A stretch of DNA of 64,000 nucleotides from Augochlora pura (Eukaryota; Arthropoda; Insecta; Hymenoptera; Halictidae), in the NCBI RefSeq assembly GCF_028453695.1, contig NC_135773.1, positions 20,398,001-20,462,000 on the forward strand. Reading direction: 5' to 3'. Under the pieces are notes generated by a model. It saw only the letters and a list, made by a program, of their open reading frames with translations. It ran no database searches and was not told where the DNA came from. The translations under genes and the position numbers were made by a program. Positions 20,976 through 31,980 of the stretch are shown piece after piece. The stretch's first letter is position 1; every line of letters starts with the position of its first letter.

Positions 20976-22198
20976 GAGGGTAGATTCGATAAACGTTCAG
21001 ATCTTCCGTTCCAAATTTTAATCTATTCCTCCATCTATCTATTTATAAACGGGTGAAACACTTTGGTATAATAAAAGATTTTATACGGAGCCGTTGTAAG
21101 ACGACAGTAATCGAGTTACATTGCTTGTACAAGTCAGAAGAGAAGCGACAAAATTTAGAGATCCGCCGAAATATTTTATTGTAGTTGTTAAAATGACTAT
21201 AGATCGGTTCTACGTGATGACCATAGATCCTCTATGATTCGAGATGTAATCAAATGGAGAACATTGATAAAATATCAGGACAACAGCAGAAACCACTTAT
21301 AACGTTGCATTCTTTCATTTTGTTATTCTTTGAATTAAAAAAATGTAATATGTGTTATTCGCTAAATTTAAAGTTAACTATGCCGGAAAACAAAGCGAAG
21401 CCACGGTAATTGGTCAGCCTACCACTAGCCTAGATATCCCGCTGCTATGAAATCCTACGTACCGCGAGAGCGAGGGCGTGGCAAAGCACACAGAAATGGG
21501 CGTGGCATCTGGAGCGCGGTGGTAGGGGATATATAACCCAGTAACCTTGAGCCGAATATTTTCCAGCGATTCAATGGGAATGCACGATTCGCAGTCGTTA
21601 ATCCACTTCTTTTTTTTTTCCAGAGCGACGATAAAACACGTGCAGCATTTCGCGGAGGTTTGTTAAATGGCCGAGTTAGTCGGCTCGCGTCGCGTCGCGT
21701 CGCGTGGCATATGATCGCGCGCATTAATCAACCGCCACGGAGGTCTCATTAAACGCGATAGCTCGCGCGTGTACCAGTTCGATTATCTAAGCTCGCTTTC
21801 ATCGCGCACCACCGTCGGATTCAATGCGAATGAATGGAGCGGAGGAAATCGGCGCGGCGCCGTCGCTCTTCAGATCAGTTTCAGTGATAAGCGCGCGCGC
21901 GCGCGCGCGGCCGATTTCGAAACGGTGGAATCCGATTCGTAGGCCTTTTGTATTAGAAATCTGTCGGCGAAAGATCCAATAAAAGGATCCGATAGCTTTG
22001 ATCTGCGCGCGGGTTAGACATCGTTGTCGTAGAAGCGATGGAGAGCATCGTATAAAAATTCCTACCGCATGTAACATTTTCTTTACGAAATAATATCATG
22101 ACTTTTGTAGCCGTAAGAATATAATAGTCATAAAGAATCAGTTTTATGAATTTTATATTATTTTGTATGTATTCTCGCATCGTATAGAGAAGCATATA
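20976..22198. other. Unique stretch with promoter-like and CG-repeat parts
   Basis: GGGCGTGGC at about 21499 lies 30 bp upstream of TATATAA (21530-21536), a promoter-like arrangement without supporting transcript evidence. 21891-21909 is a (CG)n run. Just before the Tc3 element, 22167-22198 is one unit of a short tandem repeat whose other units lie beyond 24024. Confidence 0.35.
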
Positions 22199-22397
22199 CA
22201 CCTCTCAAAGAAAAAGATGTCACGCGCGTGCTATCTTTAATTTCTCGCGTTATAATTATGGTACAGGAAATGCGCCAATGATACAGAAAGACTACCTTCT
22301 ACTAATATGTAAACACTATCTATATTGAAATTTCTACGAGATATTCTCTTAGGAAGAAAGACACAAATAGACAGAGATAAAATGATAGCACACCCGA
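22199..22397 (+). repeat. Left terminal inverted repeat of the Tc3-like element
   Basis: Outer part CACCTCTCAAAGAAAAAGAT; inner motif GATAGCACAC near 22385. The outer GATAGCAC has mutated to GATGTCAC here. Confidence 0.8.
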
Positions 22398-22496
22398 GGT
22401 TTATTTTGATTTTCTTCAATATGTCGCGAGGTTCAAGAAAGTTAAAGTGGTCAGTCGGTGTTCAGTGTTTCTTGATATTGGTATCTGTCGCATTTT

Positions 22497-23697
22497 ATGA
22501 TGGGCCGTGGTAAAAGATTATCTGACAATGAGATAAGCGCAATTCTTGTTTTAAGAAAACGGAAAGTAACGATTGCAGAAATTGCGAAGGAAATTGGTCG
22601 AAGCAGAAAAGCTGTATATAACGTATTAAAAGATGTGGATAACTACGGTAAAAGAAAAAGCACTGGAAGGCCAGCAACCCTATCGCACCGTGACACAACA
22701 GTAATATACTTCGTGCTGCATCTAATTCTTGTGCTACTGTAAGAGAAATTGCTTGCAAAGCTGATGGACAAACTAATATTCAAAATGTTCGACGTGTACT
22801 GCAAATGAGTAATATTATGAACCGATCAAGAATAAAAGCCAAGCCAGGATTAACCCTCAATTAGGCGCATGGGGTCATGGCCACAGGGTCACAGTAAGTA
22901 TTTGTTTCTTAAAGTTAAGTATATTAAAGAACTTTATTAATTACTATAGAAATCCATTAAGTTTTATTCCTTTTTGATACTCCTTTCCCAATGTTTTTTT
23001 GGAGTTATTTAAGAGCCCATGAGCCTAATTGGGTGATTTTCTTAATGCGCCTAATTAAGGGTTAACAAAGAAGCATAAGGAAGCACGCCTTAAATTTGCT
23101 AAGAAACATATACACTGGAGGAATATAATCTTTTCAGATGAAAAACGATTTTGTCTGGATGGTCCAGATAATAGTCCACACTATTATCATGACACTCGAG
23201 AAGGACAATTAACAAGAATTAGGCGACAAATGAAAGAAAGTGGAATAATGATTTGGGGCAGCATAGGTTGCAAAGAAGAAACGGATATTAATTTTATACA
23301 AGGAAAAATGAATAGGGCAAGTTATTTAAGATTAATAAAAAACCGAATTGATAAGTATGCACAATGCATTGCAGGTCCAAAATTTGTGTTCCAGCAAGAT
23401 AATGCTGCCGTACACACGGCAAAGATTATTCATGAATATTTTTCAAAAGAGATAATTCCTGTTTCGGAATGGCCGGCGTGCTCTCCGAACTTAAATATCA
23501 TTGAGAATTGTTGGGGATTATTATCAAGAGCTGTCTACGCAGAAAGTAGACAATTTGCAAATTTAAATGACTTAAAAATCAGTATTAAAGAGGACTGGAA
23601 AAATTTATCACAATGTTCAATTACAGTACTGTATAAATCCTTCCTAAAAAAAATAATAGAAATAATTGAGGTCCACGGAGGTTCCATACATTATTAA
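22497..23697 (+). pseudogene. Tc3-type DD34E transposase, split by frameshift and MITE
   Basis: This enzyme cuts the element ends and inserts the element at TA. The start ATG is at 22497. The first frame gives the N-terminal HTH (RLSDNEISAILVLRKRKVTI, then EIAKEIGRSRKAVYNVLKD) and a GRP linker (STGRPATLSHRD). Around 22704-22712 the frame slips by one base or two. The next frame continues ASNSCATVREIACKADGQTN and ends at the TTAA where P inserted. After P the reading continues TKKHKEARLKFAKKHIHW with FSDEKRF (first D, codon 23137), FQQDNAAVHT (second D, 23398) and NIIENCWG (E, 23503). That leaves 34 residues between D2 and E, so the triad is complete. Without P and with the slip corrected the length is about 328 residues, the usual Tc3 size. 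Inactive as it stands. Confidence 0.92.
22850..23065. mobile_element. P-family TTAA MITE inside the Tc3 transposase
   Basis: TTAA at 22850-22853 and 23062-23065. The ends CCCTCAATTAGGCGCAT and ATGCGCCTAATTAAGGG differ at one position. The 212-bp net insert lies within the codons for a GLTKKH stretch. Taking out 212 bp restores the same reading frame on both sides, which fixes its borders. Non-coding and piggyBac-like. Confidence 0.93.
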
Positions 23698-23820
23698 ACA
23701 CAGGTACAGTTATATCATTTTCCTATTTGTCTATTTAAAATTTATATAATTTATATAATTTTAATTTTAAAAATTTATAAAATTAATTTATATAATAAAT
23801 TTATATAATTTTATTTTTCA

Positions 23821-24022
23821 GATGTGCTATCATTTTGTCTGTATTCAATTTCGTATCTTCATTTTTACGACGAGAATTCGTTGAAGAAAAGTCAATAAAA
23901 GTCATGTTTATATATTAGTAGAAGATAGTCTTTCTGTATCATTGGCACACATTTCCTGTACCATAATTATAACGCGAGAAATTAAAGATAGCGCGCGCGT
24001 GCTATCTTTTTCTTCGGTAGTG
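23821..24022 (-). repeat. Right terminal inverted repeat of the Tc3-like element
   Basis: Inverted partner of the left end. The tip is CACTACCGAAGAAAAAGAT when read inward, and it contains the palindromic stretch GATAGCACGCGCGCGCTATC near 23987-24008. Confidence 0.8.
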
Positions 24023-25619
24023 TATAAACGTATATTTTCGCATCGTGTAGAGAAGCATATACATATGTACTCTCTCATCGTACAGAGAAGCGTACAAACG
24101 CGGAGCGGTTTATTTTAAACATTGTCGTTAATCTCGTTCGATCGGCGGACAGTTTTCCCGGAAAAGCGAGCTCGGTCCGCTAATTAAACCCGCGTCTGGC
24201 CGGCGGGGAACGCGCGTGGTTGCGCAAAAGCGACGCCCACGCGCGGCGGCACGGCTGGAAGGAAGGTGCGCGGCGGCCTAATCTAATGCGGGGCAGAGGT
24301 GTGTGCAGAGCGCGACAACGGTGAGGCTGGCTGCGCTTCACGGCTGGTTCGCATCGGTGCCAAGGTTGCGTTCGTGCTGGTATACGGATTAACTGAACCA
24401 GCGACGAGCGTTCTGGAGTCTGCCGCGATCCTCGTAGCGAACACGGGCGTGCACATGGCCGGGTACACATGGAAACTCGATTCGGTCGTTCTGGTTTCCC
24501 GCCGACCTGCCGTGTTGCACGATCAAACAGGAATCAGCTGTTACACGGGAAACGACAAGCTCCGCTTCCTATTTGCCCCGCGATCCCGCTGAATATTGAA
24601 ATCCTTTCATGGACGCGGCGTCGCGACCGGTAGTCGGCGGTAGCACCCCGCGTTCAACCCTTCGAGCTTCCGCTAAAGATTAAAAAATATCATTTGTTCT
24701 TTCTTTAAAATCCTTGCAGAACAAAATTACATTTCCGAATGATACAATATCTTCTAGATTAGAAAATAGATTTTCTTGAAATCTGTGACCTATTCGCAAA
24801 CAGGTAAAAGTTAAATTATCTATAGACCGTTATCGGTTTCCGTGGTCTAAAAATGGCTGAAACATTTGGTATTCCATTCTATTTGCACCCTAGGAGATCC
24901 TATCCCCGATGCCGGTGCCGAAAATCGTGTAGATAAGAATAATCGTTATCCGGGGGGCTATAATAAGACACCGATTCGCAAAAACAGAGTCTCGAAATGT
25001 CTGTCGAGGGGCAAGTCGAAGATCTCCGAATCGGAAACCCGCGGAAAGGAAACGAGATCGCCGGCGGATAATCGGGGAAATTTTCAGCACGTATACACAG
25101 CTGGCCGGTGTAATTACCTCTCTGCACAGGTAAAAAAGAGAAGCGAAGGTGGAAACGTAACGACGATGGTAACGCGTTTGCGTGAGGGCCGCGCGTTGCT
25201 CGGCAATAGGGGCACGCGATAACGCTTCGAAAAAACGCTCGTAAATTGCGGGTAGCGGGCGTAGATAACAAAGCGCATTGGCGTGACCTTCTACCCAGCA
25301 CTAGTCGCTTTTGAAGCTGCGACTGATAACGTGTGCGCGCGCGCATGCGTACCAGCGCACGCAAATTACACCATTCAGGTTTCAATAGCCGACCTTCACC
25401 CTACGAGCGTCGGAACAACGCCGCGAGACAGCTTTCCTGCGTCACCGCTCAAACAATCGCGCGCACGAAACGCCGAATTGTTAAACTAACGCGAAACGCC
25501 GTTCGAGTCCGCGCACTGTTTCGCAACGTTTTGTTCGAACGGCGGATAACAGATCACGATTAACGAACGAAATCTGATTCGGCTTGCTCGAAGAAACAAA
25601 TCTGTCGAATCTCGACGAA
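24023..25619. other. Short tandem repeat, then CpG-rich unique DNA
   Basis: 24028-24100 holds two units of a roughly 36-bp repeat (TTCGCATCGTGTAGAGAAGC, then CTCATCGTACAGAGAAGC) that matches the left flank of the Tc3 element. The rest is CpG-rich, with overlapping frames on both strands and no recognised domain. Confidence 0.45.
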
Positions 25620-25865
25620 TAGGTTGAATACAAAAATCAATTTAATAATTTTTTTCTATTCAACATCTAATATGTAGGAATCGTGAAGGCATGCGATAAT
25701 TTATTTCGTATTTTCTTATCGTTATTGTTTTTATGAATCAAATCAAGTTTATAAAAACATCTCGTAAAGAAAGGACATATTTTACATCCTTCTTGAATAA
25801 ATAAAGGTTCGAATAGTGTGAAATATTAAGTTATTCTTATAACTATTTATAATTCTAACAGAATC
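25620..25865. mobile_element. D-family element (D2)
   Basis: It matches D1 through GAAGGCATGCGATAATTTATT, TCTTATCGTTATTGTTTTTA and ATAATTCTAACAGAATCG. CGAAT occurs at both sides (about 25616 and 25862) and may be the target duplication. Non-coding. Confidence 0.6.
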
Positions 25866-25900
25866 GAATAAAAATGTATCTAGACATCCGAATAAAAATT

Positions 25901-25999
25901 CATTTGTATAACTATATTCCATATTATTCATTTGTATAACTATATTCCATATTATCCATTTGTATAACTATATTCCATATTATTCATTTGTACAACTTT
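25901..25999. repeat. 28-bp tandem repeat
   Basis: CATTTGTATAACTATATTCC starts at 25901, 25929, 25957 and (diverged) 25985, a regular 28-bp period. Confidence 0.92.
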
Positions 26000-26822
26000 A
26001 TTCGATCAACATGGTTGTTGGTCGAACAAATAAATGAGAAAAAAATGATCGATTTGACTAAACATTGTGGAGCGCTCCGAATAATTTATTCGAATAAGAA
26101 GCGAAGAAATTATTCTCAGCGAGTCCGCCGCGACCGTTCGTTCTGGGTAAGAAAATCTAAAAGAAACACGTCGACTCTGCCGTGGCAATCGAGCATCCAG
26201 GTAAATCGTTCAGAAACGCGATCCTCTAATTACCTCGTGGCGACGCGAGGAGACCGTGCGCCGGTGTTGCGTTTCGAATTAGCACGCCCACCCGTTACGT
26301 TGGAACAGAGCGGAGAGACAGTTTCCCGAGGACTGCGAATAGATAAGACGGGAGGAACCTTGGGATGCCCGCTAATTGACTGTCTAGCACCGCTATGCTA
26401 ATTGTTCACGCGTTTCGGTCTCGTTCATGTAATGCCGCGCCGGCTAGTTGGAAATTCGCTGTACGCAACGTAATTCCCAGCCGGTATCGATTTTAATCAG
26501 CAAGGACGCGCGCCTCATGTAAGCCGGTAATTATGGATACGCTCGCCGAGCGACACACGATTATCGTCGCGCACAATTTACTTAGCGCTCTTCTGACAGA
26601 CGTGCAAATACTACCAAGACGTTCTTGAAATTCATTTTTCACCTTCCTGTTTGCGTTGCTTCTACTCAAGACGTTGCTGCAACGATCGACCGTTACGTCG
26701 ATTAATCCTACGCTCGATTCACCTTTTCGCTCGCACTTTTCTGTTTTACGTGGCATTTTTAGCACACGAGGGTACATTGTTGTTATTATTAATACTATAC
26801 CATGTTATTTCAAAGACCCACT
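26000..26822. other. Unique spacer
   Basis: No gene or repeat recognised; a plus-strand 137-codon frame (25988-26401) has no known motif. Confidence 0.4.
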
Positions 26823-27049
26823 TTAACCCTTTGCACTCGAATGATGACTCTGAGGCACCGCTCAAGATAATTATATGATGCTTCAATTAAATTTGTATAT
26901 CGCCAAATTTGTTTATTCTTAAAGAACTGTTAAAAATATAATTATTACATAGACTCAATTGCACTAAGTCATATGAAATGAAAATACTGTAGCTTATATA
27001 AAAGTATTTCGGATTTAGAATGAAAATGCATTCGAGTGGAAAGGGTTAA
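26823..27049. mobile_element. B-family TTAA MITE (B4)
   Basis: TTAA at 26823-26826 and 27046-27049, with ends CCCTTTGCACTCGAATGATG, then ACTCTGAGGCACC, and GCATTCGAGTGGAAAGGG. Confidence 0.9.
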
Positions 27050-27616
27050 AATTCCGTACGCTAATTAGGAGGTACATGGATACTCTTTTGCTTCGTTAAG
27101 AATTTTAATCGATTGAATTGTATTTCGGACAAGTCATTTTTAGCACAAATGTATAAAATCTACATTCTTGTCTGTTTACGAGATTAGCGAGACTGGATTT
27201 ATTTAAACTTCCCGCCATGCTTTTACGAAGCTCAAACAAACCCTACAGTTTCTTCGGGTAGAGTCTTTATAACTTCAACAATTTAAAAATGAATTTCGGA
27301 CCGGACAGGAGAAGTGGATGAATGAAAAAAGAAGAAAGATTTTCATTTCTAAAATAGTTTCCATAACTCTGCGTAAAAAGCATAATTAATATGACGTTAA
27401 AAAAGTAAAAAAAAGTGAAACAAAATTGCTATTGGACGTATTAATTGCTAAGTAAACTTTCGCTCGACACGACTCTTGCGTATCCGGTTTAGTAACAAAT
27501 AGTAAGACGAAGAATATTTCTAATGCTGTTACAAATGGATTGGGTAGGTTCTACCCGAAAGTAAAAGGGTTGCGGATGCGACGGTAAACGCCGTATCGAA
27601 GGAATTATAATCCAAA
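27050..27616. other. Unique AT-rich spacer
   Basis: No gene or repeat recognised. Confidence 0.4.
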
Positions 27617-27997
27617 ATGAAATACATACAAGTATTGCCCCGCGACCAGTGCTGTGCCTGTGTCCCCTGGATGATGGCGGTAACCGACATCATCGGCTTC
27701 TCCTTCTTCATCATCCTGGCAGTCTTGATGGTACTCTGTTCGCTCGTCACTTTAACTCCTCCGGCAGCGCGAGCCGTTCACAAGACGGGTTACCACACAC
27801 GCGCGTTCAAACGGACCGCGAGCGATACTCTCGTCGCGTCATTTCGAGAAATGGAAAACGGAACGACCGGGTCGGCTATCCGGGGTCTCTCTTCTACGCA
27901 CCTTTTGGTATCGATTTGGTATCGTTCGCTGCGCCTCTCTTTGGTCGTTTCGTTGATTCCTGATTTTTCTACGATTGCCAACAAACCCCCGGTTTAG
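27617..27997 (+). CDS. Possible coding exon with a membrane segment (uncertain)
   Basis: I do not recognise this protein. From the ATG at 27617 the frame gives LPRDQCCACVPWMMAVTD, then a 22-residue hydrophobic stretch (IIGFSFFIILAVLMVLCSLV, roughly residues 25-46). A CC-x-C cluster before a membrane helix is seen in several small insect membrane proteins, which is why I keep it. After residue 55 the sequence becomes basic and ordinary, so a real exon would probably end near there. A GT at 27729 and another at 27789 are available as donors, but neither context is strong. The opposite strand is also open over part of the region. It may equally be chance. Confidence 0.22.
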   Translation: MKYIQVLPRDQCCACVPWMMAVTDIIGFSFFIILAVLMVLCSLVTLTPPAARAVHKTGYHTRAFKRTASDTLVASFREMENGTTGSAIRGLSSTHLLVSIWYRSLRLSLVVSLIPDFSTIANKPPV

Positions 27998-28069
27998 AAC
28001 AGTTTTTTCGTAGAATGTGAATCGGAAATTGCAGCGCGATGCGAACGAAGATGGCTTCGCATGACGATA

Positions 28070-28567
28070 CAGCGGAACCTCGAGTTAAACGATCGTCTTC
28101 GGATAACGGAATAAGTTGATTAATCCTTTCAATTTTATTTGTATTCTGTGTGACATTTGTATCTTCTACTTAGAGTAGGATTGTAAGACTTTTATCGATA
28201 CGAGATACATTAGTTCTTATATTCGTGGTAATTTTTAATACGAATATAAAAATAATATAAATTTCTTCTACTGAATTTTTATATTCCAGTGATCATTGAA
28301 ACAATTAATTAACGCTCCAACTGACGCATTGATCATACGTAAACGACGATATAAAATGGCCAAATATGCAACGTTATTTTTACACTAACCAAAAGAGCAC
28401 GTCTACTTGACTGTTCAATTTTTATTTTATCAAGTAATGCGTAGAAGTGTTATAGATTTAGTCTCGAATGTCTTGCATAAGAAATAATATTGTTACTTAT
28501 ACATCGAACATATATGGATCGATATCGAATTGAGATATCAGAAGTTCGAATAATCGAGGTTCTACTG
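28070..28567. mobile_element. Pogo/Tigger-type non-autonomous element
   Basis: TA at 28068-28069 and 28568-28569. The left end is CAGCGGAACCTCGAGTTAAA, and the right end read inward is CAGTAGAACCTCGATTATTC. CAGTAGAACCTCGATTAT-type ends are characteristic of pogo/Tigger elements. The 498-bp interior has no transposase frame. Confidence 0.65.
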
Positions 28568-28569
28568 TA

Positions 28570-30440
28570 TCACGTTCTTCGACATGAAATGTCGAATGTC
28601 TTGTCACTCGCGAATCAATTTTACATTTATTCGCGTAAATGTAATAGCAAGGTCAATTAAATGGGTACTCAATCGATATAATATTTACTGAAATAACAAA
28701 CGAGATTGCTCTTTTTCCTCAAACGATCCGACATTTCACACGATTGGGAAAAAAAAACACGGTGAAATGGAAAATGAAATTCCATTTGGCTAATGATCTG
28801 TTTGTGAAACGATCGAAAGTGAAAATTCGTCGAATACGTACTGTAGATATATAAATTAATTCGTAAATATACCGTATTGATAAAATATAACAATAATTTT
28901 ATTGGACCGATATTAAAACGATCTCTTCATCGCGGGACTTTAATTTGAATCACCTGATAACATAGTTGAATAAATTTTATTCCATCAACTAATCATTCTC
29001 TATTCGTAAATAACGATTTTATTCGAGTATAACGAAATATAATAAATAGTAAAATTTTAATCGAACAATCCCCGACTCTGGCTGGCGACGACAAGTATCG
29101 CGAAATCGATCTGTGCCGTTTGCTTCGCGGAAGATACGAAATTAGCCGGATCCTTCTCGGCGAGATTTAAAGAGGAAAGGTTGCATCGTAAATCAAGCAA
29201 GCCAGTTAAGGGTTAATCAAAGGTTCCCGATATTTTCTGGGACACGTCCGCGGCGCATAAAAAGTTATTATCGAGAGTATCGTATTCGAGACGAAGCCTC
29301 TAAAGACACGGTATATAAAGTAAACGTTAACGATTCCCGATCCCCAAGGGAGTGGTGGAGGGGGGGGGGGGGGGGGGATCGAAACGCGTCCAGAAACCGA
29401 GGATACCGTGTCGAAAGAAAGGGAAACGGAGAGCCGGTTATATCGGAGATCAAACGAATTTCGCGACGAGCGGTGACCGGCCGCAATATTTTATCGGTTT
29501 TTACGCGTCGCGGGGCTGCCGAAGGAAAGCCACGAGTTATCTGCGCGGAGTTCTACCCAAAATTCGTGGGAGGCGCGTGTCCCCGGAGGATCGTCGAGTT
29601 ATCGAGACCAGACCGCGATGTTGCGAATAAAAATTGAGAAATAATTAGATTTTTTTACTTTCTTCAAATATACTCCCAATTTGAAATATTTTACACAGAT
29701 TATACTTTATTATGTTTTTCTCATATTATATGTACGAATTAGATTTACTCGATGAAAATATTTCGGTTATGTCTAGAAGATATAATTTTAGGTTAAATAT
29801 ACTAATATATACTAGTAGATTAAAGTTACTAATTTTAGGTTAAGCGTCTATATTTAAATAGAACCTAGCATTGAAGTGAACGAGTTAGTTGACGATGTTA
29901 GCAGAATGGCGATAGCAGATGTTTGATACTCTATTTAAAAAAACAGTATCTGTTATTCCGTAAAGTTATTCCGTACGACTACGATAAGATAATGTATTAT
30001 GCTAACGAATAGTTTGCAAACAATTTATTTAAACGATCCGTTCGTTTATTTGAATGAAATATGCATTCGCCGCGAGCGAATTGATTGCGAAACGAGTTTA
30101 ATTTTGTACCGGAATACACACGTTTCCGCAAATAGCTTGACAAACAAATATCTGATAGAAAGGAACGAGTAAAAAAAAAAATATTACGAAGTAGTTATAA
30201 ATAACAATCTGCCGTGTCATAAATTCGCCACTCGCCGTTAATTGACATTTCGAATTCTAAATATCCCAGTCTTTAATTCCATTTAAATGGCGCGCAGCGT
30301 CGAACGGCAACAATTTTTGTACAAAAAGCAAACCAACATCGGATATGTCGAAACGACGATTTTTTTCATTGAAATTATCCCGAATTTTTAACATCGGTTA
30401 GAAATATTTTTAACAAACTCTGTTTTAAAGGCATTACTTT
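28570..30440. other. Non-coding stretch with an 18-base G run
   Basis: 29360-29377 is an uninterrupted run of 18 G. The CpG-rich part 29060-29630 has short open frames without domains. The remainder is AT-rich. Confidence 0.5.
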
Positions 30441-30544
30441 TAATAAGTTTTACTAATTTTTAATAGGTTTTACTAATTTTTAATAGGTTTTACTAATTTT
30501 TAATAGGTTTTACTAATTTTTAATAGGTTCTATTAATTTTTAAT
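30441..30544. repeat. 20-bp tandem repeat
   Basis: Five consecutive units of TAATAGGTTTTACTAATTTT with exact 20-bp spacing (30441, 30461, 30481, 30501, 30521). The last unit carries two substitutions. Confidence 0.95.
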
Positions 30545-31980
30545 GAGCGTTAAACTTGTGCTGGTTTTTAAATAACTTGACAATTTCGATGAACAATGCG
30601 CGACGAATTGCCCACGGTTACCGAGAAGATTTCGGTCCGACCGCGGACGACCGACCGATTCTACTTATTGCGTGCGCGAACGAGCGAGCAATCTTCCCGG
30701 CACTAATTCATTCCGAAACGAAGCATCGCACGGAGAAATGTCCCTGCATGCTTTCGACTCATTTCTTCATGTAGATTCCGACCTTCTCCGGATCGTGCGG
30801 TGCCCAGCAGCCTTGCCGGCGCGATCCGAGAGCGCGCGTTTATTCCGAACCCGTTGCCGACGCAATCGCGAAACTCGCGCGTGCCCGATACACATCTCCG
30901 GGTGAAAATGACAGAAAAACCGAGCGATGAGAAAGAATCGCAATAGGCTCGCCGGCAATTTCCTCCCGAGAGAAGAAACTGCAAGTTAACTGGAATGTCT
31001 GCATTGGTAGTTACGGGGAGCAGCGACCTTGACCACAGGCGTGTAGGCAGAAAATGCGATTGCCTTGCCTGAGCGACGACGGAATGGAAACGGGATGGGG
31101 ACGAGCCGCGCGGGGACCGCGCGGGACGGCGCGGGACGGGACGGCAAGAGAAACAATGCTTACGTAACGCGAGCAATTATGCAAAATGCAACTATGTCCA
31201 CGTGCGTGTACCAGCCTCGGTGCATCTCCTATTCTCCGACCGTCGCCCGTCGCGTGTGTATATCCGTCCGACGATTGCTCGGAACGCCACCGACCACGAC
31301 AATGACATGGTGTGTGTCACCGCGAAACCCGAGAAATCGTTACGTAAAACCTGCTTTCTAATCGACTGGGAAGGGAACGCGTCCGTCGATGAAAGATTTT
31401 TCGAAAAAATGCCCGGAAACTGTCGGAAGACTCGATCCTGATACAGCTCAGTCTTAAAACGTGCAAAGCAACGTCTGTCAATTATACAATATTCGAATCA
31501 ATATAAATCAAGTAACAAAATTACTTTCAATTTATAAAGTCGCGTTCTTTTTTAAAAATGTTATCCTATTCGCAATGGTTATCGACCACTCCGCGCCGTC
31601 GGGAGCGTCGCGACGTTCCCGCGCAATTTCATTTCGTCTCCGTCCACCTGATCGATCCCGAGCCTCACGGTCATCGATCATCCGGCCGGATTGATGCGAT
31701 GGGAACACCATTTATTACGGCGATCCATCTTTGCGGATACGCTTGCAAAGTGGCAGAGAGCACGTTGTGTCGGTTCGCAGACGCGTTATTGGAATTTGGC
31801 GGAAAAGAAGAACCTACAAGAAGACTTAATTGGTCGGGCTTCGATTGCACGGGCTCGCCTTTGCGCGATGGTAGCGCACAAGGTCTCGATGATGCATCGT
31901 TTACCGTTACAATAGCTTCGCTTGGACGGCGACGCCTTTTTGGTAAACGAATCGGTACAACTGAATCGCTTTAATTTTGT
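30545..31980. other. CpG-rich unique DNA
   Basis: 31108-31147 contains repeated GCGCGGGAC-type units. Overlapping frames on both strands (for example 157 codons on minus at 30703-31176) carry no recognised domain. ATCGATCATCC at about 31674 recurs at 32784, so the 32-kb duplication may once have extended further. Confidence 0.4.

Larger units (their letters stand above)
22199..24022 (+). mobile_element. Tc3-like Tc1/mariner transposon, full length
   Basis: It lies between TA dinucleotides (22197-22198 and 24023-24024). The ends are long inverted repeats: an outer block of about 110 bp (left 22207-22315, right 23905-24014) with TTTCTCGCGTTATAATTATG conserved, then a diverged spacer, then a second short match (left AAAATGATAGCACAC about 22380-22394; right GTGCTATCATTTT about 23823-23835). 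The GATAGCAC motif therefore occurs twice in each end. Two transposase-binding sites per end is known for Tc3 and IR/DR elements. One plus-strand transposase gene fills the interior, broken by a frameshift and the P insertion. Confidence 0.93.

Noticed and set aside
21499..21536. GGGCGTGGC plus TATATAA as a promoter
   Set aside because: No initiator, exon or conserved downstream frame; TATA words are frequent in this DNA.
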